This document shows positions 37,572 to 46,638 of a DNA stretch of 64,000 bases, piece by piece. A program made the translations under genes and the position numbers. The DNA is taken from the NCBI GenBank assembly GCA_905614375.1, contig CAJQSP010000006.1, positions 4,992 to 68,991 of the forward strand. The letters are read 5' to 3'. This stretch comes from an uncultured Dehalococcoidales bacterium (GTDB lineage Bacteria; Chloroflexota; Dehalococcoidia; UBA1151; UBA1328). The notes under the pieces were generated by a model. It was given only the letters and a program-made list of their open reading frames with translations. It searched no databases and was not told the origin of the DNA. Each line of letters opens with the position of its first letter. Positions within the stretch are counted from its first letter, which is position 1.

Positions 37572-38591
37572 TTAGTCAGGCGTTGGTGCATTGTCGGGAA
37601 TAAGCCCTGCAGTACGTATGTCGCTCCATACCGCAGCAGGAATGTCTTGCTGCACCATGGCGATATTTTGCTCTAGCTCAGCGATCGTCTGGGCACCTGG
37701 TACCGCAGTAGCAACTGCCGGGTGAGCAAGAACGAACTGAAGTGCTGCGGCTTTTAAGTCGACTCCATGCGCAACACATATTTCAGTCAATTTACGTGCC
37801 GTAGAAACTAAATCATCTGAGGCCTGTTCGTAATCGAACGTTACCGGTTGTGAAAGATCACGAGCGAGAATGCCCGAGTTGTACGGTCCACCAATAGTGA
37901 TCTTCACATCACGCTCGACACAGGCAGGCAGGAATTCAGACAAGCTTGAGTGGTCTAGGAGAGTGTATCGACCCGCCAGCAGGATGATGTCTAGGTCGAA
38001 TCGCTGGATGAATTGCAATGGCATTTGCCACTCGTTCATTCCACAACCGATTGCCTTGATAGTTCCTTGATCTCGGAATTCAATCAGAGCTGGGAACGCT
38101 TCGTTTAGAGCTTGCCTTTCACCGTACGTTTCTACATCTGGATCATGAACGTAGATGATTTCCACGCTATCGAGATTTAAGCGCTTTAGGCTTTCTTCGA
38201 TAGATCGGTGAACGTCGTCTCGAGTCCACGAATTGACAGCGACTAGCTCCCCGATGCCATCCGGATCATCTGAAGCAACCATTCCGCCTTCAACAGCATT
38301 AAGAACCCGACCGATTTTTGTCGAAACAACGAATGAATCGCGATCTGCAGACGCGTACGAAGATTGACCTACCCGAGCTTCTGCACGCCCAGAACCATAG
38401 AGTGGTGCTGTATCGACATACGAAATGCCCAGTTCTTGAGCACGGTCAATGACCTTTACGGCCTCGTCATGTGCTGTGCCACCGTAGAGGCCGTCACCGA
38501 GCACCATTCCACTCAACGGCGCAGTTCCTAGGCCGAGCCTCGGAACTGAAATGCCGGTGTTTCCTAATGGGATTTTCTGGAATGGATCCAT
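37572..38591 (-). CDS. Aldo/keto reductase, aldose dehydrogenase type
   Basis: 339 residues. Asp and Tyr are in ISYVDTAPLYGSGRAE, Lys in FVVSTKIGRVL and His in EIIYVHDPDVE. FDLDIILLAGRYTLLDHS and a long insertion after the lysine are typical of L-fucose / D-threo-aldose 1-dehydrogenases. That activity oxidises a free sugar to its lactone with NAD(P). It would feed the dehydratase encoded convergently at 35789-37555, whose stop is 17 bases away. Confidence 0.88.
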   Translation of the reverse strand: MDPFQKIPLGNTGISVPRLGLGTAPLSGMVLGDGLYGGTAHDEAVKVIDRAQELGISYVDTAPLYGSGRAEARVGQSSYASADRDSFVVSTKIGRVLNAVEGGMVASDDPDGIGELVAVNSWTRDDVHRSIEESLKRLNLDSVEIIYVHDPDVETYGERQALNEAFPALIEFRDQGTIKAIGCGMNEWQMPLQFIQRFDLDIILLAGRYTLLDHSSLSEFLPACVERDVKITIGGPYNSGILARDLSQPVTFDYEQASDDLVSTARKLTEICVAHGVDLKAAALQFVLAHPAVATAVPGAQTIAELEQNIAMVQQDIPAAVWSDIRTAGLIPDNAPTPD

Positions 38592-38641
38592 CTCGATGAA
38601 CGGTCCTGTCGATTACTAAGTGCTAGATGTTTACCTATGAA

Positions 38642-39706
38642 CTACTCCGATACCAACTCTGCGATGGCGTCACCAACTCCTTCGGTGGTTGAAGAACCGC
38701 CAAGGTCAGGTGTCAGAAGTTCGCCCTGCTCAAGTAACTGCAGAACAGCAGCATCAACGTCGGCGGCAGCAGCGTCTTCACCGAGGTGGCGAAGCATCAT
38801 TGCACTTGTCAAAATTTGAGCCATCGGATTGGCAATTCCCTGACCTGCAATGTCTGGAGCCGAACCATGTGTTGGCTCGAACATAGATGGAACTGATCGG
38901 TCAGGGTTTATGTTTGCGCTTGAAGCCAATCCCATACTGCCAGTGATGATCGCACCAATGTCTGTAATGATGTCTCCGAAAAGGTTCGGAGCCACGATTA
39001 CATCAAACATCTCAGGTCGTCGAATAAGATCCATGCAAGCTGCGTCTATCAGTAGCGATGCCGAGTCGATGTCTGTGTACTCTTCGGCAACTTCTGCGAA
39101 CGTGCGGTCCCAGATAGTCATGTAGCCAAGAGCGTTCGATTTCGTGATGGATGTGACGTGGTTCTTTTTGCCACGTTCACGGGCGAGATCAAACGCGTAT
39201 CGAATAGCTCGCTCACAACCCATGCGTGTGTAAACGGCTGTCTGTACAGCGACTTCATTTGGTGTCCCGTGGTAAGCGAATCCACCAATGTTGAGGTATT
39301 CACCTTCAGTATTTTCTCGAATTACGGTTAGGTCAATATCGTAAGGCTTCTTGCCAGACAAAGGAGACTCAACACCAGGGTACAAAACCGAAGGGCGTAA
39401 GCAAATATACTGGTCGAAACGTCGACGAATCGGCAGCAGTAGGCCGTCGAGAGTGATGTTGTCCTGAATGTCAGGGTGCCCCACTGCTCCGAGGAATACA
39501 GCGTTGAAGTCCTCAAGAGTTACCAGCGCGTCATCCGGCATCATCTGGCCGTTTTTAAAGTAGTAATCGGAACTCCAAGGAAGCTCTGTGTAATCCCATG
39601 TAATACCGTATTTTGGAGTAAGGGCATCGAGCACTTTCATGCCTTCGTTTACAACGTCGACACCAATTCCGTCACCTTTGACGATTGCGATTTTATGTGT
39701 TGCCAT
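38642..39706 (-). CDS. Tartrate / D-malate dehydrogenase-like (isopropylmalate dehydrogenase family)
   Basis: 354 residues. It opens with IVKGDGIGVDVVNEGMKVL. The substrate region has LLLPIRRRFDQYICLRP and VIRENTEGEY; the catalytic Tyr region and metal aspartates lie in VAPNLFGDIITDIGA; NAD binding is EPTHGSAPDIAGQGIANP. The sequence fits tartrate/D-malate dehydrogenase better than LeuB, since no leuC or leuD is near and the neighbours are sugar-acid enzymes. It would oxidatively decarboxylate a 2-hydroxy diacid with NAD and Mn/Mg. Confidence 0.88.
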   Translation of the reverse strand: MATHKIAIVKGDGIGVDVVNEGMKVLDALTPKYGITWDYTELPWSSDYYFKNGQMMPDDALVTLEDFNAVFLGAVGHPDIQDNITLDGLLLPIRRRFDQYICLRPSVLYPGVESPLSGKKPYDIDLTVIRENTEGEYLNIGGFAYHGTPNEVAVQTAVYTRMGCERAIRYAFDLARERGKKNHVTSITKSNALGYMTIWDRTFAEVAEEYTDIDSASLLIDAACMDLIRRPEMFDVIVAPNLFGDIITDIGAIITGSMGLASSANINPDRSVPSMFEPTHGSAPDIAGQGIANPMAQILTSAMMLRHLGEDAAAADVDAAVLQLLEQGELLTPDLGGSSTTEGVGDAIAELVSE

Positions 39707-39815
39707 TCGAGCGGATTCCTATTTTTGTTGGTTACGTAATAATTGGATAGTGTGGTGAGATCCAGTGATCGAATCGAACCACGTTGCTGAATTTGTCTTA
39801 ATTCATGAAACGGGA

Positions 39816-40688
39816 TTACTTAGATCGCTCTTCGATGAGTTCGAGAACTCCCGAAATGTCATGCTCTTTTTTGCCGGCATCCATCATTGTGTTGTACATC
39901 TCGAGTGACTTGGTAGCCAGTTCAAGCGAAAGACCTTCATCTTCAGCTAACTCGCCGATAATGCCGAGATCTTTCCAGATGAGACGGAGAGGCGCAGCTG
40001 AATTTGGGAAGTCTCGAGCTGCAGTCATTGGAGCATTTCGTTCGATCATCGTACTACCGCCCCAACTTACTCCAAGTAAGTCAGCAGCTGTTTGAATATC
40101 TACTCCAGCTGAATTGGCGAGGGCGAATGCTTCAGCAGCGGCAACGCTATGTACGCCGACGAGGAGCTGGTTGATCAGCTTCATTGCGGTGCCTGCGCCA
40201 GTAGGTCCCATCAGTTTGACGTTGGCACCCATTTTGGCAAAGTACTCATACGCAAGGTCGAACGCATCTTCGGAACCGCCCACCATGATCGCTAATGTGC
40301 CACCTGCTGCTCCACCAGGACCGCCTGAGATAGGAGCATCGAGGAAATGGGCACCTTTGGCCTCTGCGGCTTCGGCACAAGCACGTGATGTTGCAATATC
40401 TACCGTTCCGTGATCAACGATCACCTGACCCGAGTGTGCGTTGGCGATTACGCCATCTTCACCAAGAAGAATTTCTCGAGAAGTTTTCACATCTGGTAAA
40501 CAGACCATCACGACTTCGACGTTCTTGGTTAGTTCGGTGACGGAAGTTGCGCCCTTCGCACCACGTTCGATCATCGCTTCGATCTTCGATTGTGTGCGTG
40601 TGAACACAGTAAGATCAGTACCCTTTTCGAGAAGGTTGTCGACCATCCCCTGTCCCATGTATCCAAGACCCACAAAGCCGACTGACAT
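39816..40688 (-). CDS. 3-hydroxyisobutyrate / tartronate-semialdehyde dehydrogenase family
   Basis: 290 residues, the family norm. NAD(P)-binding GFVGLGYMGQGMV is at the start, the substrate signature DAPISGGPGGAAGGTLAIMVGG is in the middle, and the catalytic lysine lies in GTAMKLINQLLVG. It interconverts a 3-hydroxy acid and a semialdehyde. In context (dehydratase, tartrate dehydrogenase) a tartronate-semialdehyde or related reductase is plausible. ATG at 40688. Confidence 0.9.
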   Translation of the reverse strand: MSVGFVGLGYMGQGMVDNLLEKGTDLTVFTRTQSKIEAMIERGAKGATSVTELTKNVEVVMVCLPDVKTSREILLGEDGVIANAHSGQVIVDHGTVDIATSRACAEAAEAKGAHFLDAPISGGPGGAAGGTLAIMVGGSEDAFDLAYEYFAKMGANVKLMGPTGAGTAMKLINQLLVGVHSVAAAEAFALANSAGVDIQTAADLLGVSWGGSTMIERNAPMTAARDFPNSAAPLRLIWKDLGIIGELAEDEGLSLELATKSLEMYNTMMDAGKKEHDISGVLELIEERSK

Positions 40689-40862
40689 TATTTGAGAACT
40701 CCCGTGGAAAATCTGATATTGATTGTGCGTAAATGTGAATTTATGTCACATCGTTACGTAAATAAAGAAGATAGCTACCTCGATACGTGACGGGATTATA
40801 TCGGCTACTCGGCTGTGGATTGTCGAAAGTTGAATATATTTTCAGCAGATACGGATTTAGTT

Positions 40863-40898
40863 AAAAAAAGGCGCCGGAATAATCCGACGCCTTTTTTT
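40863..40898. terminator. Strong bidirectional terminator after the ABC permease genes
   Basis: An A run, then a stem GGCGcCGGA / TCCGaCGCC with an ATAA loop, then seven T residues and a second T run. On the minus strand it ends the ABC transporter transcript. Confidence 0.85.
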
Positions 40899-40915
40899 CT
40901 TTTTTTGAATTGAGA

Positions 40916-41962
40916 CTAGTCCAGTTGTCGCAACCTTGGGTCGAGTCGGTCTCGCAACCAGTCACCGAAGAAGTTCAATGACATCACAACCAAGAAGATT
41001 GCGAATCCGGGCCAGAATGAAATCCACCATGCTTCTTCAATGAACGCCCTACCGTCACTAACACTCTTGCCCCATGCAGGGATCGGGTCTGGAATACCAG
41101 CACCCAAGAATGAGAGTGTTGATTCGGTCAGAATCAATTGACCAACTCGAAGTGAGGCAACAACAAGAATTGTGCTGTATGTACCTGGCAATATGTGCTT
41201 GAGAATAATCCGTATCGAAGACGCACCAGCTACTCTAGCCGCAGCGACATATTCCTGACCACGAATAGTCAATACATCAGCACGAACTTGTCGTACGAAA
41301 GCTGTCCAAGCCACAAGAGTGATCAAGAATATGACAACACCCTTAGCGGCTCCTCCTGACTTTATGAATTGCTGAGCTACCACCAGTGCGATCAAAATAA
41401 ACGGAAGTGCTAACCACACATCCACAAGACGCATCAATATCTCGTCAGTCCATCCACCAAAATAACCTGAGACTATTCCCAAAAGAGATCCGACAATAAT
41501 TCCTGTAGTGAGGGCGTATGCAGTCACTTCAAGAGAAATACGTGCGCCGTAAATCACACGAGAAAATACGTCACGTCCTAAGTTATCGGCACCAAGTATG
41601 TATACCGAACGTGAGAAGGTGCTCTTCTTCGCCCTATTAAACGCCGAGCGCTGTTTAGTTATCGACATGTCGTAGTCAGCGGGGTCTGGCGCAGTGTTGA
41701 ACTCTGGTCTTTCAGCACCCCAAGTTGGCGGATAGTTTCTGAATGAAAGAGACTGTGAAATAGGATCTGCTGGTGCTAAAACAGGAGCGAATATACCCGA
41801 AATAAGCAATATAACCATGATTATCAGCGGGATTATCGGCCATCGTCTAATGAAGTAGATAGCCTGAGAAGCGATTCCACGTTTTGCAACGCTACGCTGT
41901 TCTACGCTTTTACCCGTTTCCGAAGCACTATTGTTGGTTTGTATGTCAGCCTGTTGAGCCAT
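40916..41962 (-). CDS. ABC transporter permease, DppC/OppC type
   Basis: 348 residues. A cytosolic N-terminus of about 40 polar residues leads to a first helix PLIIMVILLISGIFAPVLAP, then a long periplasmic insert (about residues 70-120), then YILGADNLGRDVFSRVIYGAR, the DppC signature. Five more helices and the EAA loop (YVAAARVAGASSIRIILKHILPG) follow. It forms the channel with DppB for peptides, nickel, sugars or other solutes. It ends at a strong terminator, and no dppD or dppF ATPase follows. Confidence 0.93.
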   Translation of the reverse strand: MAQQADIQTNNSASETGKSVEQRSVAKRGIASQAIYFIRRWPIIPLIIMVILLISGIFAPVLAPADPISQSLSFRNYPPTWGAERPEFNTAPDPADYDMSITKQRSAFNRAKKSTFSRSVYILGADNLGRDVFSRVIYGARISLEVTAYALTTGIIVGSLLGIVSGYFGGWTDEILMRLVDVWLALPFILIALVVAQQFIKSGGAAKGVVIFLITLVAWTAFVRQVRADVLTIRGQEYVAAARVAGASSIRIILKHILPGTYSTILVVASLRVGQLILTESTLSFLGAGIPDPIPAWGKSVSDGRAFIEEAWWISFWPGFAIFLVVMSLNFFGDWLRDRLDPRLRQLD

Positions 41963-42007
41963 GTGCCTACACTAAAAACTAAATGTCTTTAAAAATTTGT
42001 ACAGTGT

Positions 42008-42943
42008 CTAGTCGTACCGAATTCTCGGATCGATGTATGCGTACAAAAGGTCGGTGATGAAAGTCATACCAACGAACAAAATTGTGAAGAAAAACACAAC
42101 GCCCTGCAGTACCGGGAAGTCGTTGTTGGTCACAGCCGTAATAGCCATTTGCCCCATTCCAGGCCAAGCAAATATTGTTTCTACCAAAACTGAACCAGTA
42201 AGAAAAAAGGTCAATCCCAAAGTCATGCCAGTTAATGGTTGAATGAAGGCATTTTTAAAAGCATGCTTCCAAATTACCTTGTTATTGCCGACACCTTTGG
42301 CACGTGCAAGCCGGACATACTCAGAATCAAGTACTTCTAACATTGCCGTTCGAGTGATTCGCATGTAGAACGCAAATGCGCTTGATGCCAGAGTGATTGT
42401 CGGAAGCACCAGAAATTTAACGTCCCAGAAACCTTCACCTTTGAGACCGGCTGGAAATATTTGCCACTTCACAGCGAACAGCATGATCAACACAAGGCCG
42501 AGCCAGAATTGAGGCACCGCCTGTCCTAGCAATGCAAAGAATCTACCGAGATAGTCCCAAATAGTTCCGCGTTTCACTGCAGACAGAACTCCAAGTGGAA
42601 TACCGATCATAAATGAAAGAAAGAACGCTGCGGCTCCTAGATGAAGAGTCGATGGGAGCCGGGCCAAAACCACGCGAGCCACTGGCTTGCGATCAAGGAT
42701 CGTTTCTCCCATGTCACCTTTGAGCGTGCGCCCAAGCCACAGCGCATATTGAACTGGAACTGCACGATCCAACGCCAATTTCTTACGCAGAGCCGCTTCA
42801 CTTTCAGCTGTTAGACCGTATCCCGAAGTGGCGTAAAGCAGTAACGGGTCGCCCTGTAAGCGAGACAGGCCAAATACTGCCATGGTCGCAACAACAATGC
42901 TTACCAGAGAAAACACAAATCTACGAACAATAAAGCGACGCAT
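42008..42943 (-). CDS. ABC transporter permease, DppB/OppB type
   Basis: 311 residues with six helices. The N-terminus has FSLVSIVVATMAVFGLSRLQGDP, and the EAA loop reads YVRLARAKGVGNNKVIWKHAFKNA. VETIFAWPGMGQMAITAV and the C-terminal YAYIDPRIRYD are DppB hallmarks. It pairs with the DppC-type permease 45 bases downstream. A large hairpin (43086-43131) separates it from the solute-binding gene, so permeases are probably made at a lower level. Confidence 0.94.
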   Translation of the reverse strand: MRRFIVRRFVFSLVSIVVATMAVFGLSRLQGDPLLLYATSGYGLTAESEAALRKKLALDRAVPVQYALWLGRTLKGDMGETILDRKPVARVVLARLPSTLHLGAAAFFLSFMIGIPLGVLSAVKRGTIWDYLGRFFALLGQAVPQFWLGLVLIMLFAVKWQIFPAGLKGEGFWDVKFLVLPTITLASSAFAFYMRITRTAMLEVLDSEYVRLARAKGVGNNKVIWKHAFKNAFIQPLTGMTLGLTFFLTGSVLVETIFAWPGMGQMAITAVTNNDFPVLQGVVFFFTILFVGMTFITDLLYAYIDPRIRYD

Positions 42944-43085
42944 TAATTTCCTAGAATCTCACAAGTTTTGTATCACTTAAAGCCACGGCGAAATCCTACC
43001 ATATTAGAGTTCTATTGTTGACAATATTTTGAACTATTTTCAACAATCTACTTGAGATTAGTTGATAACTCTTCACTTTATTCAC

Positions 43086-43131
43086 AAACACGAGAAGGGG
43101 CCCACCTATTGGTGAGCCCCTTCTCGTGTTT
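43086..43131 (-). terminator. Long hairpin between the solute-binding and permease genes
   Basis: A 16-base perfect stem (AAACACGAGAAGGGGC with GCCCCTTCTCGTGTTT) and an inner CACC/GGTG stem. T content after the stem on the minus strand is modest, so it may act as a partial terminator or as an RNA stabiliser for the upstream message. Such structures set the excess of binding protein over permease in ABC operons. Confidence 0.75.
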
Positions 43132-43168
43132 ACTGTTTAGAACTGTAAACCCATTCTTTCACGCAGAA

Positions 43169-45211
43169 CTATTTAAGTTCAAGGTTCCAGAGAGAGTTTA
43201 GGTTCGAAGCAGCAGCAGTGTCCATTTCGAAGCTCTTTATCTTCTTGTTGTTGAAGTAAAAAGCGTCAGGAACGGCTACAACACCAGGCTGTAGAGCCTG
43301 ATCGTGAACGTACTCTAGGTATTCGTTAGCTGCTGCAGTTGCCGTGGCAGTATCAGCAGCGGTAGCCATCTTCTGGTAAAACTCCAGGATGACTGGTGAT
43401 TCGAAACCACATGAGAAACCACCACGTGTTAGAGATGTCTGTACAAGGCCCTTAGGGAAGTGCCATGGGTTAGACGCCCTACCCTTGTCACAAGATGTGA
43501 TCCATGGGTGCGTGTTGGCTCGACCAACGACAGTAGGTCGGAAGGCCGTGTAGGAGAACTTCAGTGAGAAAGTTTCAAGTCCGATGTCTGCCCAGAATCC
43601 AGCGACAGCGTCAGCAACTTCACCAGTTACCGATGCACCACCACCGAGTTCAGGACCAGCGTAGACGGATATCTCAAAGGCATTCTTGCCAAGAGGTCCA
43701 TCGTCTGGTGCTCCACCGGATCGGTAGTCACCGTCAAGTCCGTTGATCATCTCAACGGCCAGGTCTGGGTCGTAACCGTATTCATACTTCGCGTCCCAGT
43801 TAGGGGATGCGTTGTTGAAGTATGTAACATCAACCGGAGCACCAAGGCCTGCAAGTAGAGTGTCGTTTACAAGTTCACGGTCGATGGCAATGGCCAAAGC
43901 GTTTCGAACAGTTTTTGCTTGTTCGAGGTCACCTTCACCGTGGCTTGAGCCAGGCTTACCAATCCATGCTAAGTCATGAACGAAAGTAGCCTTAGGCGGC
44001 AGAGGCTGACCCTCAAGGTCTCCTCCACCGTAAACGTCTTCCCAGAGGTTACCAGCGAAGAAAATACCAAGCTGAACAGCACCACCAGCGGATGACTGTG
44101 TGAACTCTGTCAAGTCATACTTGGCAGCGTCCTTTGGCTCGAGGTGAGCCATGTCAACCTGACCAGTTCGCAGAAGCGAAGATCGAGTAGTTGCTTCAGT
44201 CACCTGAACGATTTGAACTCGTTCAGTCTTTGGCTCTAAGTCAGGGTTCCAGTGAGTGCCTGCTCGGTTAACGACTGTGTATGACTCGTCTCGGAGCCAT
44301 TCTTCTATCTGGTAAGGACCGGTAGCGACAACGTTGTCACGAACCCAGTCTTCGCCTTTGTCGTCAAAGGCCTTCTTCGATAAAATCGAGAGAGCCTGAC
44401 CTGACTGGTTGACGTAGTCGTCTTTCCAAGTCGAGTCGAAGTTAGTGAACTCGAACGTAACAGTTTCGTCGTCTATAGCAGTCCACTCACCCCAGAGACC
44501 GGCGAAGTCACCAGCCTGGCCGTGAATTGACTCAGGATTTGTAGCACTGTTGGCGTTGTTCATAGACCAAGCAACGTCGTGTGCGGTCAGGTCGCCTGCG
44601 TCATAACCATCAACAACCTGGAACGGGATGCCTTGCTGAATTTTCACGGTTGCGCCGGAAAGATCCGATGCAATCGTGAAGTCATTAGCGATCCAGTTCA
44701 ATGTGCTGTCATCAGCAGCACGTCGGAACAAAGTTTCAGCAATACCAACATTCTTCAATCCATCTTGTGATTGTGCTGAGTTCAATCCGTTTTGAGCACC
44801 CACCGCACCATTGACAGCGATCACAGCCGTGCCAGCAGGTGTGGTTGTATCAGGAGCTGTGATTAATTCTTCAGGTGCTGCGGCGGGAGCTGCAGGAACC
44901 GGAGTAGTCGTGACGATGACCGTAACGGTCTCACCCTTGACTTCTTTGATCACTTCAATGGTGTCACCCTTGACTTCTTTGATCACTGCAACTTCAATGG
45001 TGTCACCCTTGACTTCTTTGATCACTTCAATGGTGTCACCCTTGACAGCGACTTCTTTGATCACTTCGACTTCTTTGATCACTTCAATGGTGTCACCCTT
45101 GACTTCTTTGATCACCTCAACGGTTTCTGTACCGCCACAAGCAATCACTGCCGTCATTGTTGCACCAATCAGAAGTCCCGTGATGAGCTTCATTTTGTTT
45201 AGATTAAACAA
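43169..45211 (-). CDS. ABC transporter solute-binding lipoprotein (SBP family 5) with charged repeat stalk
   Basis: 680 residues from TTG 45211. The lipoprotein signal is MKLITGLLIGATMTAVIAC followed by GG, so the mature protein is lipid-anchored at the cysteine. A repeat stalk of about 65 residues follows (four KGDTIEV units and many EVIKEV units, ending KGETVTV). The family 5 binding domain then has AHDVAWSMNNANS, VVATGPYQIEEW and AIAIDRELVNDTLL. It captures an unknown solute (peptide, sugar or organic acid type) for the DppBC-like permeases. No ATPase gene is nearby. The operon lies beside sugar-acid enzymes, so an organic acid or glycoside is possible (inference). Confidence 0.92.
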   Translation of the reverse strand: MFNLNKMKLITGLLIGATMTAVIACGGTETVEVIKEVKGDTIEVIKEVEVIKEVAVKGDTIEVIKEVKGDTIEVAVIKEVKGDTIEVIKEVKGETVTVIVTTTPVPAAPAAAPEELITAPDTTTPAGTAVIAVNGAVGAQNGLNSAQSQDGLKNVGIAETLFRRAADDSTLNWIANDFTIASDLSGATVKIQQGIPFQVVDGYDAGDLTAHDVAWSMNNANSATNPESIHGQAGDFAGLWGEWTAIDDETVTFEFTNFDSTWKDDYVNQSGQALSILSKKAFDDKGEDWVRDNVVATGPYQIEEWLRDESYTVVNRAGTHWNPDLEPKTERVQIVQVTEATTRSSLLRTGQVDMAHLEPKDAAKYDLTEFTQSSAGGAVQLGIFFAGNLWEDVYGGGDLEGQPLPPKATFVHDLAWIGKPGSSHGEGDLEQAKTVRNALAIAIDRELVNDTLLAGLGAPVDVTYFNNASPNWDAKYEYGYDPDLAVEMINGLDGDYRSGGAPDDGPLGKNAFEISVYAGPELGGGASVTGEVADAVAGFWADIGLETFSLKFSYTAFRPTVVGRANTHPWITSCDKGRASNPWHFPKGLVQTSLTRGGFSCGFESPVILEFYQKMATAADTATATAAANEYLEYVHDQALQPGVVAVPDAFYFNNKKIKSFEMDTAAASNLNSLWNLELK
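44930..45125 (-). repeat. In-frame repeat array encoding the stalk of the solute-binding protein
   Basis: Imperfect tandem repeats about 30-40 bases long, all multiples of three apart. Four near-identical blocks containing CAATGGTGTCACCCTTGAC are seen on the plus strand, interleaved with ACTTCTTTGATCAC blocks. The array encodes alternating EVIKEV and KGDTIEV. Near-identity at the DNA level points to recent expansion by slippage or recombination. Confidence 0.85.
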
Positions 45212-45217
45212 TAATTT

Positions 45218-45223
45218 CCTCCT
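45218..45223 (-). promoter_or_regulatory. Consensus ribosome site fixing a TTG start
   Basis: AGGAGG on the minus strand, six bases before TTG 45211. The ATG at 45193 (Met of the signal peptide) would lie about 24 bases away, and the upstream start at 45244 would put the site inside the gene. TTG 45211 is therefore the best start. Confidence 0.75.
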
Positions 45224-45475
45224 CAGACGTGCAATGACCCACATTTAGGTCTTTGTCAGGCGTCTAGATCATAATCCAGCCACCACGTCATGTCGCAGTG
45301 TTGAGGTAATTAGTCAAAACCATTTTGAATCATATGCACGAAAATCGGGCAACAATTCCCCAAGACTTCAGCGAGAACCTCAGAACATAGCGGCGCAATT
45401 ATATGAAGGGAATTTTCTTAATGCAAACACTAAGGACATTACAACGACTCAGATGTGGGTCGAATAACCGATCCT

Positions 45476-46471
45476 TTAATCGACTGTATTACGTACGCGG
45501 CCCTGCATAAAATCGACCACATTGTCGACAACCATATTTAGTGAAACAGTCAGTGCTTCGCTGGTATTAGAAGCGATGTGCGGAGTGAGAATCACGTTTG
45601 GAAGCCGCGCCAGTAATGAATTTCGATCAAGTGGTTGACTGTCAAAAACATCAAGCGCGGCGCCAGCAATTGTTTCGTTGGCGAGAGCTTCGGTAAGCGC
45701 CATATTATTAACTAATTGGCCGCGCGCCGTATTGACGAATAATGCCGTAGGTTTCATACGCGAGAATTCAGATGAACCGAACATTGAGCGCGTTTGAGGG
45801 GTTAATCTGGCATGGACTGAAATCGCATCAGCGCTCGCTAACAGCTCAGAAAAACCGACTTCGGTCCAGTTCGGTCGCTCATCGTATGACGATATTTCGC
45901 TCGATTCGCTTAGGGAACTCGTCAGAATCTGCATTCCGATTCCCTCTGCAATACGAGCTAATCGAATGCCCACAGCACCAGTTCCTACAATGCCCAGTGT
46001 TTTGCCTGCCAGCTGGGTTAGCTGCCCTCCAGGCCACTCTCCTTCTCTTACCCTGAGATCAAGTTGAGGAATCTTTCTGGCTAGTGACATCAACAGAGCC
46101 AAAGCATGCTCGGCCACAGCTACAGTGGCTGCATTAGGGGTGTTCGTAACCACAACACCGAGTCGGCGCGTTGCTTCAAGCGCTATATGGTCGGCAGCGG
46201 TACCCCAAATAGCAATGTGCTTGAGTTCCGGGGTGACAGATTCAAGAATCGTATTTGTCACCTGAGTAGTAGTCCGAGCGACTATCAAAGTGTGAGCGCC
46301 GGAAATCCGGTCAATCAGCGTATACGGGTTCTCATAGCGTTCCGTGAACAACTGTACTTCAACGTTGGGAAGGCGTCGTAATCTTGCCATCGCTGCGGAA
46401 TCGGCGAATACTGGCGGATTGTCATCCGGCACGACGACTCGAAATACACCGTCTGCTGCATCTGATTTCAA
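45476..46471 (-). CDS. D-2-hydroxyacid dehydrogenase
   Basis: 331 residues. NAD-binding GIVGTGAVGIRLARI is central; catalytic arginine lies in FVNTARGQLV, glutamate/aspartate in ALDVFDSQPLD, and histidine in ILTPHIASNT. It reduces a 2-keto acid or oxidises a D-2-hydroxy acid such as glycerate, lactate or phosphoglycerate. The start is TTG at 46471. It stands alone on the minus strand, divergent from the corrinoid cluster. Confidence 0.9.
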   Translation of the reverse strand: MKSDAADGVFRVVVPDDNPPVFADSAAMARLRRLPNVEVQLFTERYENPYTLIDRISGAHTLIVARTTTQVTNTILESVTPELKHIAIWGTAADHIALEATRRLGVVVTNTPNAATVAVAEHALALLMSLARKIPQLDLRVREGEWPGGQLTQLAGKTLGIVGTGAVGIRLARIAEGIGMQILTSSLSESSEISSYDERPNWTEVGFSELLASADAISVHARLTPQTRSMFGSSEFSRMKPTALFVNTARGQLVNNMALTEALANETIAGAALDVFDSQPLDRNSLLARLPNVILTPHIASNTSEALTVSLNMVVDNVVDFMQGRVRNTVD

Positions 46472-46591
46472 TGGACCGGCTACTAACTACTTAATAAGGT
46501 ATCGAACGAAGGACGACATCGAGCATATAGGCGATCACAATAAATTGCCCGTTAGTAATGATCGACACGATGCTACGATTATCATCTACGC

Positions 46592-46603
46592 TGGTTCGAA
46601 CCA
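46592..46603. repeat. Perfect 12-base palindrome TGGTTCGAACCA upstream of the corrinoid cluster
   Basis: It lies 36 bases before the first gene of the cluster, in the divergent promoter region. It may be an operator half-site pair, or chance. Confidence 0.35.
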
Positions 46604-46638
46604 CTCGACAGCGATCATAGTTAGATGGACTAATCAAG

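Noticed and set aside
37561..37577. GACTAA/TTAGTC hairpin between convergent genes
   Set aside because: Short, AT-rich, no T run, overlaps a stop codon; too weak to call a terminator.
44811..45248. 145-codon plus-strand frame across the repeat array
   Set aside because: Shadow of the repeats in the binding-protein gene; its Thr/Ser repeats arise from the complementary strand.
46592..46603. tRNA T-arm-like GGTTCGAACC
   Set aside because: No cloverleaf around it; kept only as a palindrome.
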